From: Candidatus Binataceae bacterium
GTDB taxonomy: Bacteria > Desulfobacterota > Binatia > Binatales > Binataceae
Assembly: GCA_024281015.1 (NCBI GenBank)
Contig: JAMXLL010000198.1
Location: forward strand, 1-38,134
Direction of reading: 5' to 3'
DNA length: 38,134 nt
Shown: positions 27,706 to 36,954 of the stretch, piece after piece
Layout: each line of letters begins with the position of its first letter
Numbering within the stretch: the stretch's first letter is position 1
Made by a program: the position numbers and the translations under genes
Notes under the pieces: model-generated
Told to the model about the DNA's origin: nothing
Database searches by the model: none
The model's input: only the letters and a program-made list of their open reading frames with translations

Positions 27706-28878
27706 ATGAACAGCGTGCATCGAGATCTGTTGCCAAGTTTCTTCGCGCATGCGCCCAGCTTGCGCAAAACTGGGAAACGCCGACGTGCCAAACGGTTTCC
27801 CGCTCTACTGGGATGCCTCCTGGGAACGGCGGTGATCGTACTGATAAACGGGCGCGCGGCGACAGCCCAACCGATCGTCCCCTTACAGGTGTCAACATCT
27901 CCTGCGAATGGCGATACGAATCCCTATGGGCTCATTAACGTGCCGCCTGGATTTCCTGCTGGATCGATTCACAAGGGTCAGCTTCTCGTTTCGAACTTCA
28001 ACGATGCTACCACTCAAGGCAAAGGGACCACCATCATTGCAGTGGACCCGGGTACCGGCGAAACGTCGCTGTTCTTCCAGGGGACACCGGGAACACCGCT
28101 CGGGTTTTCCAACGCGCTAACCGTCGCGCGCGCCGGATTTGTCTTCGCCGGTTCAGTCCCCACGAGCGATCCCGGTGGTACCATGGCCGAACCCGGTGCA
28201 CTGCTCGTGCTCGACAACCAGGGCAGTCTCGTAACTTCGCTTTCGCAGTCTGACAAGATCAACGGACCGTGGGGTATGGCGATTAATGACCAAGGGAACG
28301 GCGCGCAACTGTTCATTTCCAACGTCCTCGACGGAACTATCACCAGGCTCGAAGTGTCTTTCCAGCACGGCGGCTTCGCTGTTGTCGGTACTCCGCTGAC
28401 GATCGCTTCAGGTTACGCCTTCGGACCGGATCCTACCGCGGTAGTCGTCGGCCCCGCCGGGCTGGCGTACGACAGCAACAATGATGTGCTTTATGTCGCC
28501 TCGGAATTAAACAACAAGATTTTCGCGTTGAACGGTGCAGGTACGACAACTAACGACCTCGGCACCGGCAACGTGGTCTTCTCAGATTCGACGCATCTGG
28601 CCGGTCCCCTGGGTTTGATTTTGGCTACGAATGGCGATCTCATTACTGCCAATGCAGATCCGTCGACCGTGATCACGCCGCCTGGGACGAACACAACCGC
28701 TGGACCGAGTGAAATCGTCGAATTCACGAAGGACGGTCACTTCGTGAGAACCTTCTCGATTGATTCCGCTCCGGGTTCAGCTTTTGCGATTAATGAACTT
28801 TCCAAGGGTGGGCATCTTCAGTTCTCTTACGTGGACGATGCAGAGTCGACGCTGACCGTATTGCGCCTCTCGCACTAA
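27706..28878 (+). CDS. secreted NHL/beta-propeller-like protein (related to TIGR03118-type proteins)
   Basis: Signal-like N-terminus; repeats such as 'GPWGMAINDQGNGAQLFISNVLDGTITRLEV', 'GPAGLAYDSNNDVLYVASELNNKIFAL'; RBS 'gggagg' before the ATG. Confidence 0.75.
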   Translation: MNSVHRDLLPSFFAHAPSLRKTGKRRRAKRFPALLGCLLGTAVIVLINGRAATAQPIVPLQVSTSPANGDTNPYGLINVPPGFPAGSIHKGQLLVSNFNDATTQGKGTTIIAVDPGTGETSLFFQGTPGTPLGFSNALTVARAGFVFAGSVPTSDPGGTMAEPGALLVLDNQGSLVTSLSQSDKINGPWGMAINDQGNGAQLFISNVLDGTITRLEVSFQHGGFAVVGTPLTIASGYAFGPDPTAVVVGPAGLAYDSNNDVLYVASELNNKIFALNGAGTTTNDLGTGNVVFSDSTHLAGPLGLILATNGDLITANADPSTVITPPGTNTTAGPSEIVEFTKDGHFVRTFSIDSAPGSAFAINELSKGGHLQFSYVDDAESTLTVLRLSH

Positions 28879-28906
28879 TCTTTCGCCAATCGAAAATACA
28901 ATTGGG

Positions 28907-30082
28907 GTGACCATGAAAAACAAGAGAATGCCGATCGTTCTCCTCGGAGCTATCTTCGTGTTGATCGCATTCGGCGATCACTCGCGCGCGGCCGGGATGG
29001 GCTACGCACAGAGAAATCTGGTTTCCAATGGCGCCGTCCCCGCCGATAACATTGATCCGAACCTGATTAACCCGTGGGGCATTTCATTTTTCCCCGGAGT
29101 GAGTCCGTTCTGGGTTTCGGACAACAACGCCGGGGTTAGTACTCTATATGACGGCACAGGCTCGCCGATTCCGCTGGTAGTGGATATTCCGTCACCGACA
29201 GATCCGACCCAAGGTGGCAGAACGGGGGCGCCGACAGGGCAAGTTGCAAACCCTACTTCGGCGTTTAACATCATCAAGATCAGCGACCCGAATGGCACTG
29301 ACTTCGGTCCAGCTCTTTTTATCTTTGCCACCGAGGACGGCACGATTGAGGCATGGAACCTGAACAAAACCCTTGAACCAGATGGAGCTCTGTCACCGTT
29401 TCTCGGCGGTGTTCCAGATGATGCCGTGATCGTGGTCGATAACTCAGCCAAGGGCGCGGTGTACAAGGGTCTGGCGATGGGAGCAGTCAGCGGCAATCCG
29501 ATGTTGTACGCGACGAATTTTCGGACCGGCAATATAGACGTCTTCGACGGCAACTTCCGGCAGGTTCCGCTTGGCGGATCGTTCATCGACCCGAATGTAC
29601 AGCATGGATATGCCCCATTCGGCATCCAGAACATCGGAGGCAAGCTCTGGGTTACTTACGCGAAGCAAGATGCGGCCAAGCATGATCCAGTTAACAGGCC
29701 GGCGCACGGATTCGTCAGTGTGTTCGATACCGGCGGTAATCTGCTCCAGCATTTCGCCCAGCATGGGCATCTCAACTCGCCGTGGGGTGTTGCTATGGCG
29801 CCGGCGAGCTTCGGCCAATTTGCCGGAGACATCCTCGTCGGGAATTTTGGCGATGGACGAATCAACGCGTATGATCAGACAACTGGCCACTGGCTAGGCA
29901 CGCTGTCAGATGCGGATGGCAGTCCGATCGTCAATCCTGGGCTCTGGACGGTGACCTTCAGTGGCCCGGCCGACGAGACCGCAGCGGGTGCGGAGCCGGA
30001 TACCCTGTATATCACAGCGGGACTCATCGGCCCGACCCATGAGCAAGCCGGGCTTTTCGCAAAGATCTCGCCGATTCCATAG
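28907..30082 (+). CDS. TIGR03118 family secreted protein
   Basis: 'YAQRNLVSNGAVPADNIDPNLINPWGISFFPGVSPFWVSDNNAGVSTLYDGTG' and 'SPWGVAMAPASFGQFAGDILVGNFGDGRINAYD'. Confidence 0.88.
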   Translation: MTMKNKRMPIVLLGAIFVLIAFGDHSRAAGMGYAQRNLVSNGAVPADNIDPNLINPWGISFFPGVSPFWVSDNNAGVSTLYDGTGSPIPLVVDIPSPTDPTQGGRTGAPTGQVANPTSAFNIIKISDPNGTDFGPALFIFATEDGTIEAWNLNKTLEPDGALSPFLGGVPDDAVIVVDNSAKGAVYKGLAMGAVSGNPMLYATNFRTGNIDVFDGNFRQVPLGGSFIDPNVQHGYAPFGIQNIGGKLWVTYAKQDAAKHDPVNRPAHGFVSVFDTGGNLLQHFAQHGHLNSPWGVAMAPASFGQFAGDILVGNFGDGRINAYDQTTGHWLGTLSDADGSPIVNPGLWTVTFSGPADETAAGAEPDTLYITAGLIGPTHEQAGLFAKISPIP

Positions 30083-30099
30083 CCGCTTTTGCGCAGAGT

Positions 30100-30128
30100 C
30101 GCGGGGCCACCGACGTAGTGGTTCCGCG
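30100..30128 (+). terminator. hairpin downstream of the TIGR03118 gene
   Basis: CGCGGGGCCAC-CGACGTA-GTGGTTCCGCG: 11-bp stem when two G-U pairs are allowed; starts 18 nt after the stop; no clear U-run. Confidence 0.5.
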
Positions 30129-30819
30129 CCTCTCTCTCATGTTCCTCCGTCACACGCATTGGGACAGGCGATACAAGCCCGCCCTACCTGTCAGGCATCT
30201 CCCAATGTGACGTCTCCAAATATTCATTCATGGGAGCCGCTTCGCGGACCGAGAAACAACCGTAGCGGCTTCGCGGCGCAAACCGATCCGAGATCCTTTC
30301 GATTCGCTCGCTGCTCATTTGCTCGAAATGATGGAGAGTCGCGCAACTCTTAAGGTTGTTTGAGCGACGGACAGTGTTTCAGGACTGCGGTGCGATACCG
30401 AGACAGCCGCGGGATTGACGTTGCAATTGGCCGCCGTTGGTTAACTAACGTTGTGTCCTGCCGGAGTTTGATATCCGGCTCATTTTCCTATGCACGGAAG
30501 AGCACGCTTTTCAAGTGACCCGCGAATTGCTGACGATGTTTATGGAGCAATTAGACCCTGGTTGCGGGCCGTCCGTCGAGCGCTTACCGGCTGAATACAG
30601 ATTTGAGTCCCGCTCAAAGCTGATTGAGCGTGGCACCATAGTAAGTGCCATTGCCAGACGCGAGTTTTACAGTTTTGCGGTCTCGGTCAGAAGCCGGTGG
30701 ACATAACCCGGTCGCATCGCGAAGACCGGAAGGTCAACACCGGTGCCCCGATCTCCCCGGCGGGAGAGGCTTTTCAATCGCAAGAGAACAGAACAAAGAA
30801 ACCGCGCGGCGCCCTGAGG

Positions 30820-31767
30820 CTAAAGGTGTGAATCCCCCTTGTTAGTGGCTAGCAGAAACTCCAACGGTATGCGCACCCGCTTGCGCCAAGCCCGTTCCCC
30901 GTGCTCTGCACCCTCGAACCTCAAGGTAACCCAGTCCTCTCCATGTTTGTAACCCTTGGCTATCAAAATCTGATCCACCTCTTGTTGATACGGCTCATAT
31001 AGCGCATCGACAGTCGCCGTCCCATGATCAAAGTACAGACGATGCTCGCCCGCTGGGGGCAGCGCCCCGGCCAGATAATCAATGACGATTCCGCCGGAAG
31101 CTGGCCAATGAGTGGAAATACAACCCGCTCCGGCGAAGCAGTTGGGATACTCGCAGAGCGCGTATATCGAAATGAGGCCGCCCATGCTCGATCCCATAGT
31201 GAACGTGTTTTCCCGATCTGGCAGAGTCCGGTAATGCTCATCGATAAACGGCTTGAGTTCTCGCACCAGGAACTTCAAATAGCTATCTGACAGTGGTGAA
31301 CGTCTGCGTGCCAGCGGCGAAGGGGAGAGCTTCACTGCGCGCTCCGGCATATACTCCTGTGAGCGTTGCGGGGTATTCCAGATTCCAACCACGATCGCCC
31401 CGCCTACCCGCTCCGCCGCGATCAGCTCAGACATGGCTTCGTCGACTCCCCAATCGACTCCGATAAACGAAGATTGTGGATCGAAAAGATTCTGCCCGTC
31501 GTGCATATAAATAACCGGGAACCTCCGGCCGGGCATCTGGTGGTACTCGGACGGCAGCCACACGTCGACATTGCGCGAGGCAATATAGTCCGACGAGAAT
31601 TCGCGATAACGCCGTAGCATACCGAACCTGGCAGACCTCGTTTCGAGGTAATCTGGCGGGCCGCTTATGCGCTGGGCGGCCGCAGCAATAAACATCCGCT
31701 GCAAAGCTTCGCACCACGCGCGGTACCAGAAGAATTGAAAGGCGAACGCATCGAACAGCGGGTTCAT
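30820..31767 (-). CDS. alpha/beta-hydrolase fold esterase (esterase D / enterochelin-esterase-like)
   Basis: 'RRFPVIYMHDGQNLFDPQSSFIGVDWGVDEAM', nucleophile elbow 'TMGSSMGGLISIYALCEYPNCFAG', C-terminal 'EGAEHGERAWRKR'. Confidence 0.88.
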   Translation of the reverse strand: MNPLFDAFAFQFFWYRAWCEALQRMFIAAAAQRISGPPDYLETRSARFGMLRRYREFSSDYIASRNVDVWLPSEYHQMPGRRFPVIYMHDGQNLFDPQSSFIGVDWGVDEAMSELIAAERVGGAIVVGIWNTPQRSQEYMPERAVKLSPSPLARRRSPLSDSYLKFLVRELKPFIDEHYRTLPDRENTFTMGSSMGGLISIYALCEYPNCFAGAGCISTHWPASGGIVIDYLAGALPPAGEHRLYFDHGTATVDALYEPYQQEVDQILIAKGYKHGEDWVTLRFEGAEHGERAWRKRVRIPLEFLLATNKGDSHL

Positions 31768-31784
31768 CCGGCTAATCCTTTCCG

Positions 31785-31805
31785 GCTGGCCGCTGTGCGG
31801 CCAGC
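31785..31805 (-). promoter_or_regulatory. perfect 9-bp hairpin in the 5' leader of the esterase gene
   Basis: GCTGGCCGC-TGT-GCGGCCAGC read directly; lies 18 nt upstream of the ATG at 31767. Confidence 0.6.
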
Positions 31806-32424
31806 TATGAGCGACATTTTTCGTTTGTGCTTGTGGAAGTAATGCGGGTGTTCAAGCACAGTACCAAGAATAGGATAACACGATTTCCGCCGAGTGCGTG
31901 CGATCGACGGTGTCCAGATGGCCGGGGAAATGTGTCACGAATTCGGTTCCTAATGTCACACCGCAATGTTGTCGCTTCGCCGCGCACGGTTCGGAAAACG
32001 CTCAATTGGTTTCGCTGAGTTGGCATCCAATACGTACGCACGATTAGTCCAATTCTCCGACCAGTGTCGGTGGCCTGAGCAGCAAGCGTGAGGCTGACAA
32101 TATTTATCCACAGTCAAGAGCCGGTAACCTCATCGGGGAACTCGTGTCTATCAAGGTTTGCCCGCCAGCCAAGCGCCCGCGCCGTAGTGTTTGGGTGGCA
32201 CGGCTGCCGCGGCCAGATAATCGTCAGCTGGAGAATGGCGCGTGTAGACGCAATTAGCGATAAGAGTGCTTCTCAATCCGAGGCCATCTGTAGTCATCGT
32301 TAATCGGGTTGCCAGTCTTTTAATCTCGCTTGTACCTGGTCCGGCTTGCCAGTTGCATCTGCATCCGGAGAAGTAAGGACTGAATCCTAACACCAGTGCC
32401 CAAACACCGGAGGCCCTCCCCGCA

Positions 32425-34140
32425 ATGACTGACCTGACCGAGCCTCTAGAAGCGCAATTAGCCCACGCAGACGACCGTATCCGTCTCAATCACTGGATAC
32501 CCCAGCAATGGGGTGTGGTGCCGCGGCTGCGGATTGGCCAGCGATGGTTCAACCTGATGTGGCTCATCCCGATCGGGATAACCCTCCTGATGCTGGGTAT
32601 TGCCACGGCGCAGGAGCTGATGCAGCTTTCGGCAGTGAAGAGTTTTCTCCGGCGCTACCCGGGGCAGATCGCCGAACCCATATCCTATTCGGGCTTTCCA
32701 TTGTGGCTGCGGCTCGAGCATTTCTTCAATCTCTTTCTGATGTTTCTTATTATTCGCGCTGGTATCCAGATACTGGCCGATCATCCACGGTTATACTGGA
32801 ATCGAGACTGCACGCCGGGCACAGAGTGGTTCCGCTTTCAACGCGACGTGCCGATGCACCGCATCTGGACCGCCAAGGATGATTCGGTGACCTTGCCGGG
32901 ATGGTTGGGGATTCCCGGACTTCGCCATTCTATCGGACTTGCGCGATGGTGGCATTTTTCGTGCGCATTGTTGTGGGTGCTAAACGGGGCGGCATTTTAC
33001 GCGATGTTATTCGTGACCGGCCAGTGGCAGCGGGTCGTGCCGCACAGCTTGGCAGTTTTCCCCAATTCGCTCTCCGTCGCGCTGGAGTACCTGTCGCTGC
33101 GGTTCCCGGCCAACGAGGCCTGGATCCGCTACAACAGCCTGCAGCAGCTCACCTACTTCATTACCGTGTTCGTTGCTGCGCCGCTTGCGATTATCACCGG
33201 TCTGATGCAGGGACCGGCCATCTCGAACAGCGTTGGACGTGTCGGAAGAATCCTTCACCGGCAAGCGGCTCGTTCGATCCACTTTTTGGTAGCCTGCTGG
33301 TTCGTCTTCTTTATCTTCGTACACGTCACACTGATTTTCATAACGGGCTTGCGGCAGAATCTGAATAATATGTTTGCGGGCGTTAACGATGATGGGTACC
33401 GCGGTTTCATCATCTTCGCCATTGCGATGATAATCGTTGCCATAACCTGGGTATTCGCGACGCCGCTCACGATCAGATACGCGCGCCTGGTGCAACGTAC
33501 CGGCCGCTTCATGGTAGGTTGGCTGAAGGGTGTTTCTGAACGCATGAACCCCAGCCTGGAACTTACAGAAGCCGACATATCTCCTTTCTTCTGGCCCAAC
33601 GGCACGATGCCGAACTCGGCCGAGTTCGAGGCCCTGGTACACGATCACTTCAATAATTATAAGCTGCGGGTTAGCGGTCTCGTGAGTAATCCCAGGACAT
33701 TCTCCTTCGATGAGCTGAAAGCGATGCCGAAGCAGGAGCAGATCACTGCTCATTTCTGCATTCAAGGATGGTCCGGGGTCGCGAAATGGGGCGGAGTGCC
33801 GATGGGCCGTATCCTCGACCTGGTCAAGCCAACGGCGTCGGCGCGCTACGCAGTATTCTACTCTTTCGCCGAGGGATCAGACGGCGGCCGCTACTATGAT
33901 GTCCACGAGCTTCGAAACATGCGCCACCATCTGACTATCCTCGCTTACGAAATGAATGGAGCGCCTGTGAGTGTACTCCATGGAGCTCCATTACGGTTGC
34001 GATGTGAGAACGAACTCGGCTTCAAACAGGTTAAGTGGATCGAGGCGATTGAATTTGTCGCCGACTTCCGCCAGCTTGGGGGCGGGCAAGGTGGCTACAA
34101 CGAGGACCACGAGTTCTATGGCTATCGCATGCCAATCTGA
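32425..34140 (+). CDS. fusion of di-haem cytochrome b (b561-type) membrane domain and sulfite-oxidase/YedY-type molybdopterin domain
   Basis: N-terminal TM/His segments 'LEHFFNLFLMFLIIRAGIQILADHPRLYWNRDC', 'HSIGLARWWHFSCALLWVLNGAAF'; C-terminal 'AHFCIQGWSGVAKWGGVPMGRIL' with the Moco-ligand Cys and 'LRCENELGFKQVKWIEAIEFV'. Confidence 0.88.
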   Translation: MTDLTEPLEAQLAHADDRIRLNHWIPQQWGVVPRLRIGQRWFNLMWLIPIGITLLMLGIATAQELMQLSAVKSFLRRYPGQIAEPISYSGFPLWLRLEHFFNLFLMFLIIRAGIQILADHPRLYWNRDCTPGTEWFRFQRDVPMHRIWTAKDDSVTLPGWLGIPGLRHSIGLARWWHFSCALLWVLNGAAFYAMLFVTGQWQRVVPHSLAVFPNSLSVALEYLSLRFPANEAWIRYNSLQQLTYFITVFVAAPLAIITGLMQGPAISNSVGRVGRILHRQAARSIHFLVACWFVFFIFVHVTLIFITGLRQNLNNMFAGVNDDGYRGFIIFAIAMIIVAITWVFATPLTIRYARLVQRTGRFMVGWLKGVSERMNPSLELTEADISPFFWPNGTMPNSAEFEALVHDHFNNYKLRVSGLVSNPRTFSFDELKAMPKQEQITAHFCIQGWSGVAKWGGVPMGRILDLVKPTASARYAVFYSFAEGSDGGRYYDVHELRNMRHHLTILAYEMNGAPVSVLHGAPLRLRCENELGFKQVKWIEAIEFVADFRQLGGGQGGYNEDHEFYGYRMPI

Positions 34141-34676
34141 GTCATTGACATGTACTGATAGGGACTAACGTGTCGTTTACGTTATCACAGATCATTGCGG
34201 TGGAGGTGGGCCCGCGAGGGACTCTCGATCGCGACCACGGCTCGCCTTCGGAAGAACAAGCAGGCACATTCGATCTCGGCTTGTTCTCGCACCAGCACCT
34301 GGTCGGCGACCTGCTTGAGCTCCGATTATTGGGCGATAGTCAATAACAATTCATTGCCGAGTATTACTCGGATTACGTTCCTGCGGATCGTGTTCGCGCC
34401 GCTGACCCCCGTAGTACTTCCACCTGCTGCGTAGTCAAGTCGGATAATCACCGGCGGGCCCATGCTACCGCCTGAGTGCCAAATAAAAATCTGGACTGCG
34501 CACGATGCACTGTTAACCTTGCTCTTGGACGTTTCCGTTCAGAACGTCTCAATGAAAGATTTTGTCCCTCACGATTGAAGGGTCACATCTGCTGATTGCA
34601 ATCGTGCGAAACGCAGCTTTCCTCGAGTTTAAGCAACCTAGACCGCCTCTGCTCACCCCTTGGAGGAAATACAGGC

Positions 34677-35432
34677 ATGAACCTACAGAATGCTCTGACC
34701 AGTTCGGAGCAGAATATCAGTTATAGGGAACGGCTGTTTTCGCTTCTGTCTGGAACAGTATTGCTCGGCTATAGCTTGTACAAACGTAGCCCGGCAGCTC
34801 TCGGGTCGGTCCTCTTATCCGTCGCACTATTTGATCGGGCGATCAGAGGACATTGCGCGATATCTCAGATGATGGGTCGAAACACGGCACCTTCTGCGAA
34901 ACAGGGGCCACGACCGCTCGAGGCCTCTTATGCCCTGACGATCGCTCGATATCCTCAAGACATCGAACCCTCCTTCGGCGAGCCAGAGAACTTGCGCAAG
35001 ATACTGGAAGGCGGCGATATTCCCGAAGTCCCGGCCGAACGTTCATCCGTGACTGTCGCATCGGATGGCGCCTTCAAGCATCAGTTTTCGGGAAACAACG
35101 AAGCCGACGGGGAAATCCGAATCACGAAGCATACATCCAACCGCTTGGAATGGCAGCAGCCTGGAGCATTTGGGTCTGTGGATTTGCAGCTTGCGCCCGG
35201 GGGCAGAGGGACAGAAGTCAAAGTAACAGTGCGCAGGAATAAGCCAATTCAGTTCTGGCAAGAACTGGCCGTCTATGATGCTCGCCGTAAGCTCCGTAGG
35301 GGATTGCGGCAGCTCAAACAGAAACTCGAGTCAGGAGACATTCCGACGATTGTCGGCCAGCCATCCGGCAGGGCAGGTGGACGTGATCTGCACGGAGGAA
35401 TCAGCCTGGCGGAAATGGCGTCACTGACCTGA
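34677..35432 (+). CDS. DUF2892-like membrane segment fused to an SRPBCC-like region
   Basis: 'NISYRERLFSLLSGTVLLGYSLYKRSPAALGSVLLSVALFDRAIRGHCAISQMMGRNTA'; RBS 'ggagg' before ATG 34677. ORF track starts earlier (34596). Confidence 0.72.
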   Translation: MNLQNALTSSEQNISYRERLFSLLSGTVLLGYSLYKRSPAALGSVLLSVALFDRAIRGHCAISQMMGRNTAPSAKQGPRPLEASYALTIARYPQDIEPSFGEPENLRKILEGGDIPEVPAERSSVTVASDGAFKHQFSGNNEADGEIRITKHTSNRLEWQQPGAFGSVDLQLAPGGRGTEVKVTVRRNKPIQFWQELAVYDARRKLRRGLRQLKQKLESGDIPTIVGQPSGRAGGRDLHGGISLAEMASLT

Positions 35433-35478
35433 ATCTTTCGAGGCCGCTTCCAAAGGCCATAATCACAGGAGAGAGTTC

Positions 35479-36651
35479 ATGAAAGCTGTCTGCTATCGCG
35501 GTGCCAACCGGCTGCAGCTTGAGAATGTCAGTGATCCCAAGATTCTGCGCCCCACCGACGCTATCCTGAAGGTTACAATGACTGCCACCTGCGGCTCCGA
35601 CCTGCATCTTCTCGGAGGCTACGTTCCTTCGATCAAGCGCGGCGACATCATCGGCCACGAGTTCATGGGCGAAATAGTCGAGACCGGACCCCAGGTAAAG
35701 AGATTGCGCAAAGGGCAGCGCGTCGTGGTCGGATCCGTAATCGCCTGCGGCGCATGTTATTACTGCGAGCATGAAATGTGGTCGCTGTGTGACAACACCA
35801 ATCCTAATGAAATGCTCGAAGAGACCCTCGGTTACATACCTGCGGGCATTTACGGGTACTCGCATGCCATGGGCGGCTACGCCGGTTCGCACGCTGAATA
35901 TGTCCGCCTTGCCTATGCCGACTGGGGAGCATTCCCGGTGCCAGACGGCGTGACCGATGAGCAGGCAGTGTTTGTCTCTGATGCGGTTCCCACCGGCTTC
36001 ATGGCAGCCGATAACTGCAACATCCAAAGAGGCGATATCGTTGCAGTCTGGGGATGTGGCGGCGTGGGACTAATGGCCATGGCAAGTGCTCGAATCCTCG
36101 GCGCAGAGCAAATAATTGCCATCGATTGCTTGCCAAACCGGCTGCAGGTCGCAAGTGACAGGCTCGGGGCGGAGACCATAAACTTCCACCAGACCGACGT
36201 GCCGGAGGCGCTGCGCGAGATGACCGGGGGGCGCGGACCAGATGCCTGTGTAGACGCGGTTGGCATGGAAGCAATAGGTTTCGGCCTGGTTTCCGATGCA
36301 TATGATCGGATAAAGCAAACTCTGCGGCTCGAGACCGATCGCGGCGCAGTGCTCCGACAGGCGATAATGGCATGCCGCAAGGGCGGCACTTTTTCGATTG
36401 CTGGAGTTTACCTGGGTTGGATCGACAAGTTCCCGATCGGGGCCGTAATGAATAAGGCACTGACTGTCCGCACGGGCCAGCAATATGGACAAAAATACAT
36501 TCCCCGCCTGCTCAAGCTCGTCCAGGACAAGAAACTCGACCCTTCTTTCCTTGTAACTCACCGCACGGATCTCGAAGGGGTGCCCAAGGCATACAGCACG
36601 TTCAAACAAAGGTCAGAAGGGATTTTACGCGCAGTATTCACCCCGAATTAG
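35479..36651 (+). CDS. zinc-dependent alcohol dehydrogenase (glutathione-independent formaldehyde dehydrogenase-like)
   Basis: 'TCGSDLHLLGGYVPSIKRGDIIGHEFMGEIVETG', 'GSVIACGACYYCEHEMWSLCDNTNP', 'VAVWGCGGVGLMAMASARILGAEQIIAID'. Confidence 0.95.
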   Translation: MKAVCYRGANRLQLENVSDPKILRPTDAILKVTMTATCGSDLHLLGGYVPSIKRGDIIGHEFMGEIVETGPQVKRLRKGQRVVVGSVIACGACYYCEHEMWSLCDNTNPNEMLEETLGYIPAGIYGYSHAMGGYAGSHAEYVRLAYADWGAFPVPDGVTDEQAVFVSDAVPTGFMAADNCNIQRGDIVAVWGCGGVGLMAMASARILGAEQIIAIDCLPNRLQVASDRLGAETINFHQTDVPEALREMTGGRGPDACVDAVGMEAIGFGLVSDAYDRIKQTLRLETDRGAVLRQAIMACRKGGTFSIAGVYLGWIDKFPIGAVMNKALTVRTGQQYGQKYIPRLLKLVQDKKLDPSFLVTHRTDLEGVPKAYSTFKQRSEGILRAVFTPN

Positions 36652-36741
36652 TCGTACCAGGGACACGCTCTCCCGGTTGCAAATTGGAAAGAGCTGAGGG
36701 TTCTTCTGACTACCGCTGCGTTCCATGCCGTGCGAGCTTGA

Positions 36742-36764
36742 ACGGCTGCTCTGACGGCAGCCGT
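36742..36764 (+). terminator. candidate hairpin downstream of the Zn-ADH
   Basis: ACGGCTGC-TCTGACG-GCAGCCGT perfect 8-bp stem about 90 nt after the stop; no U-run. Confidence 0.35.
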
Positions 36765-36954
36765 AAAGGACCAGCGGCCTTAGCTAATTGTACGCAGTAC
36801 CGCGCGCTTAGATGACTGTCTCGCACGGATGGACGCGGCGATTGGTATCTTATCGGCCTTGTGAGTGCTGATGTCTCAGGCACCCGCCCATCCGTTGATA
36901 TTGTTGATCTAATCTCCTGAGAGATGTTTCTCGGAACGTACTACTCGAAAAGTG

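Noticed and set aside
33007-33765. 252-aa minus-strand ORF inside the molybdoenzyme gene
   Set aside because: Antisense shadow ORF of a strongly supported CDS; His/Arg-rich composition typical of reverse-complement reading of GC-rich genes.
34170-34346. 58-aa GTG-start ORF with an in-frame TAA and open continuation
   Set aside because: The stop is TAA (not a recoding candidate), there is no recognisable family, and coding evidence is weak.
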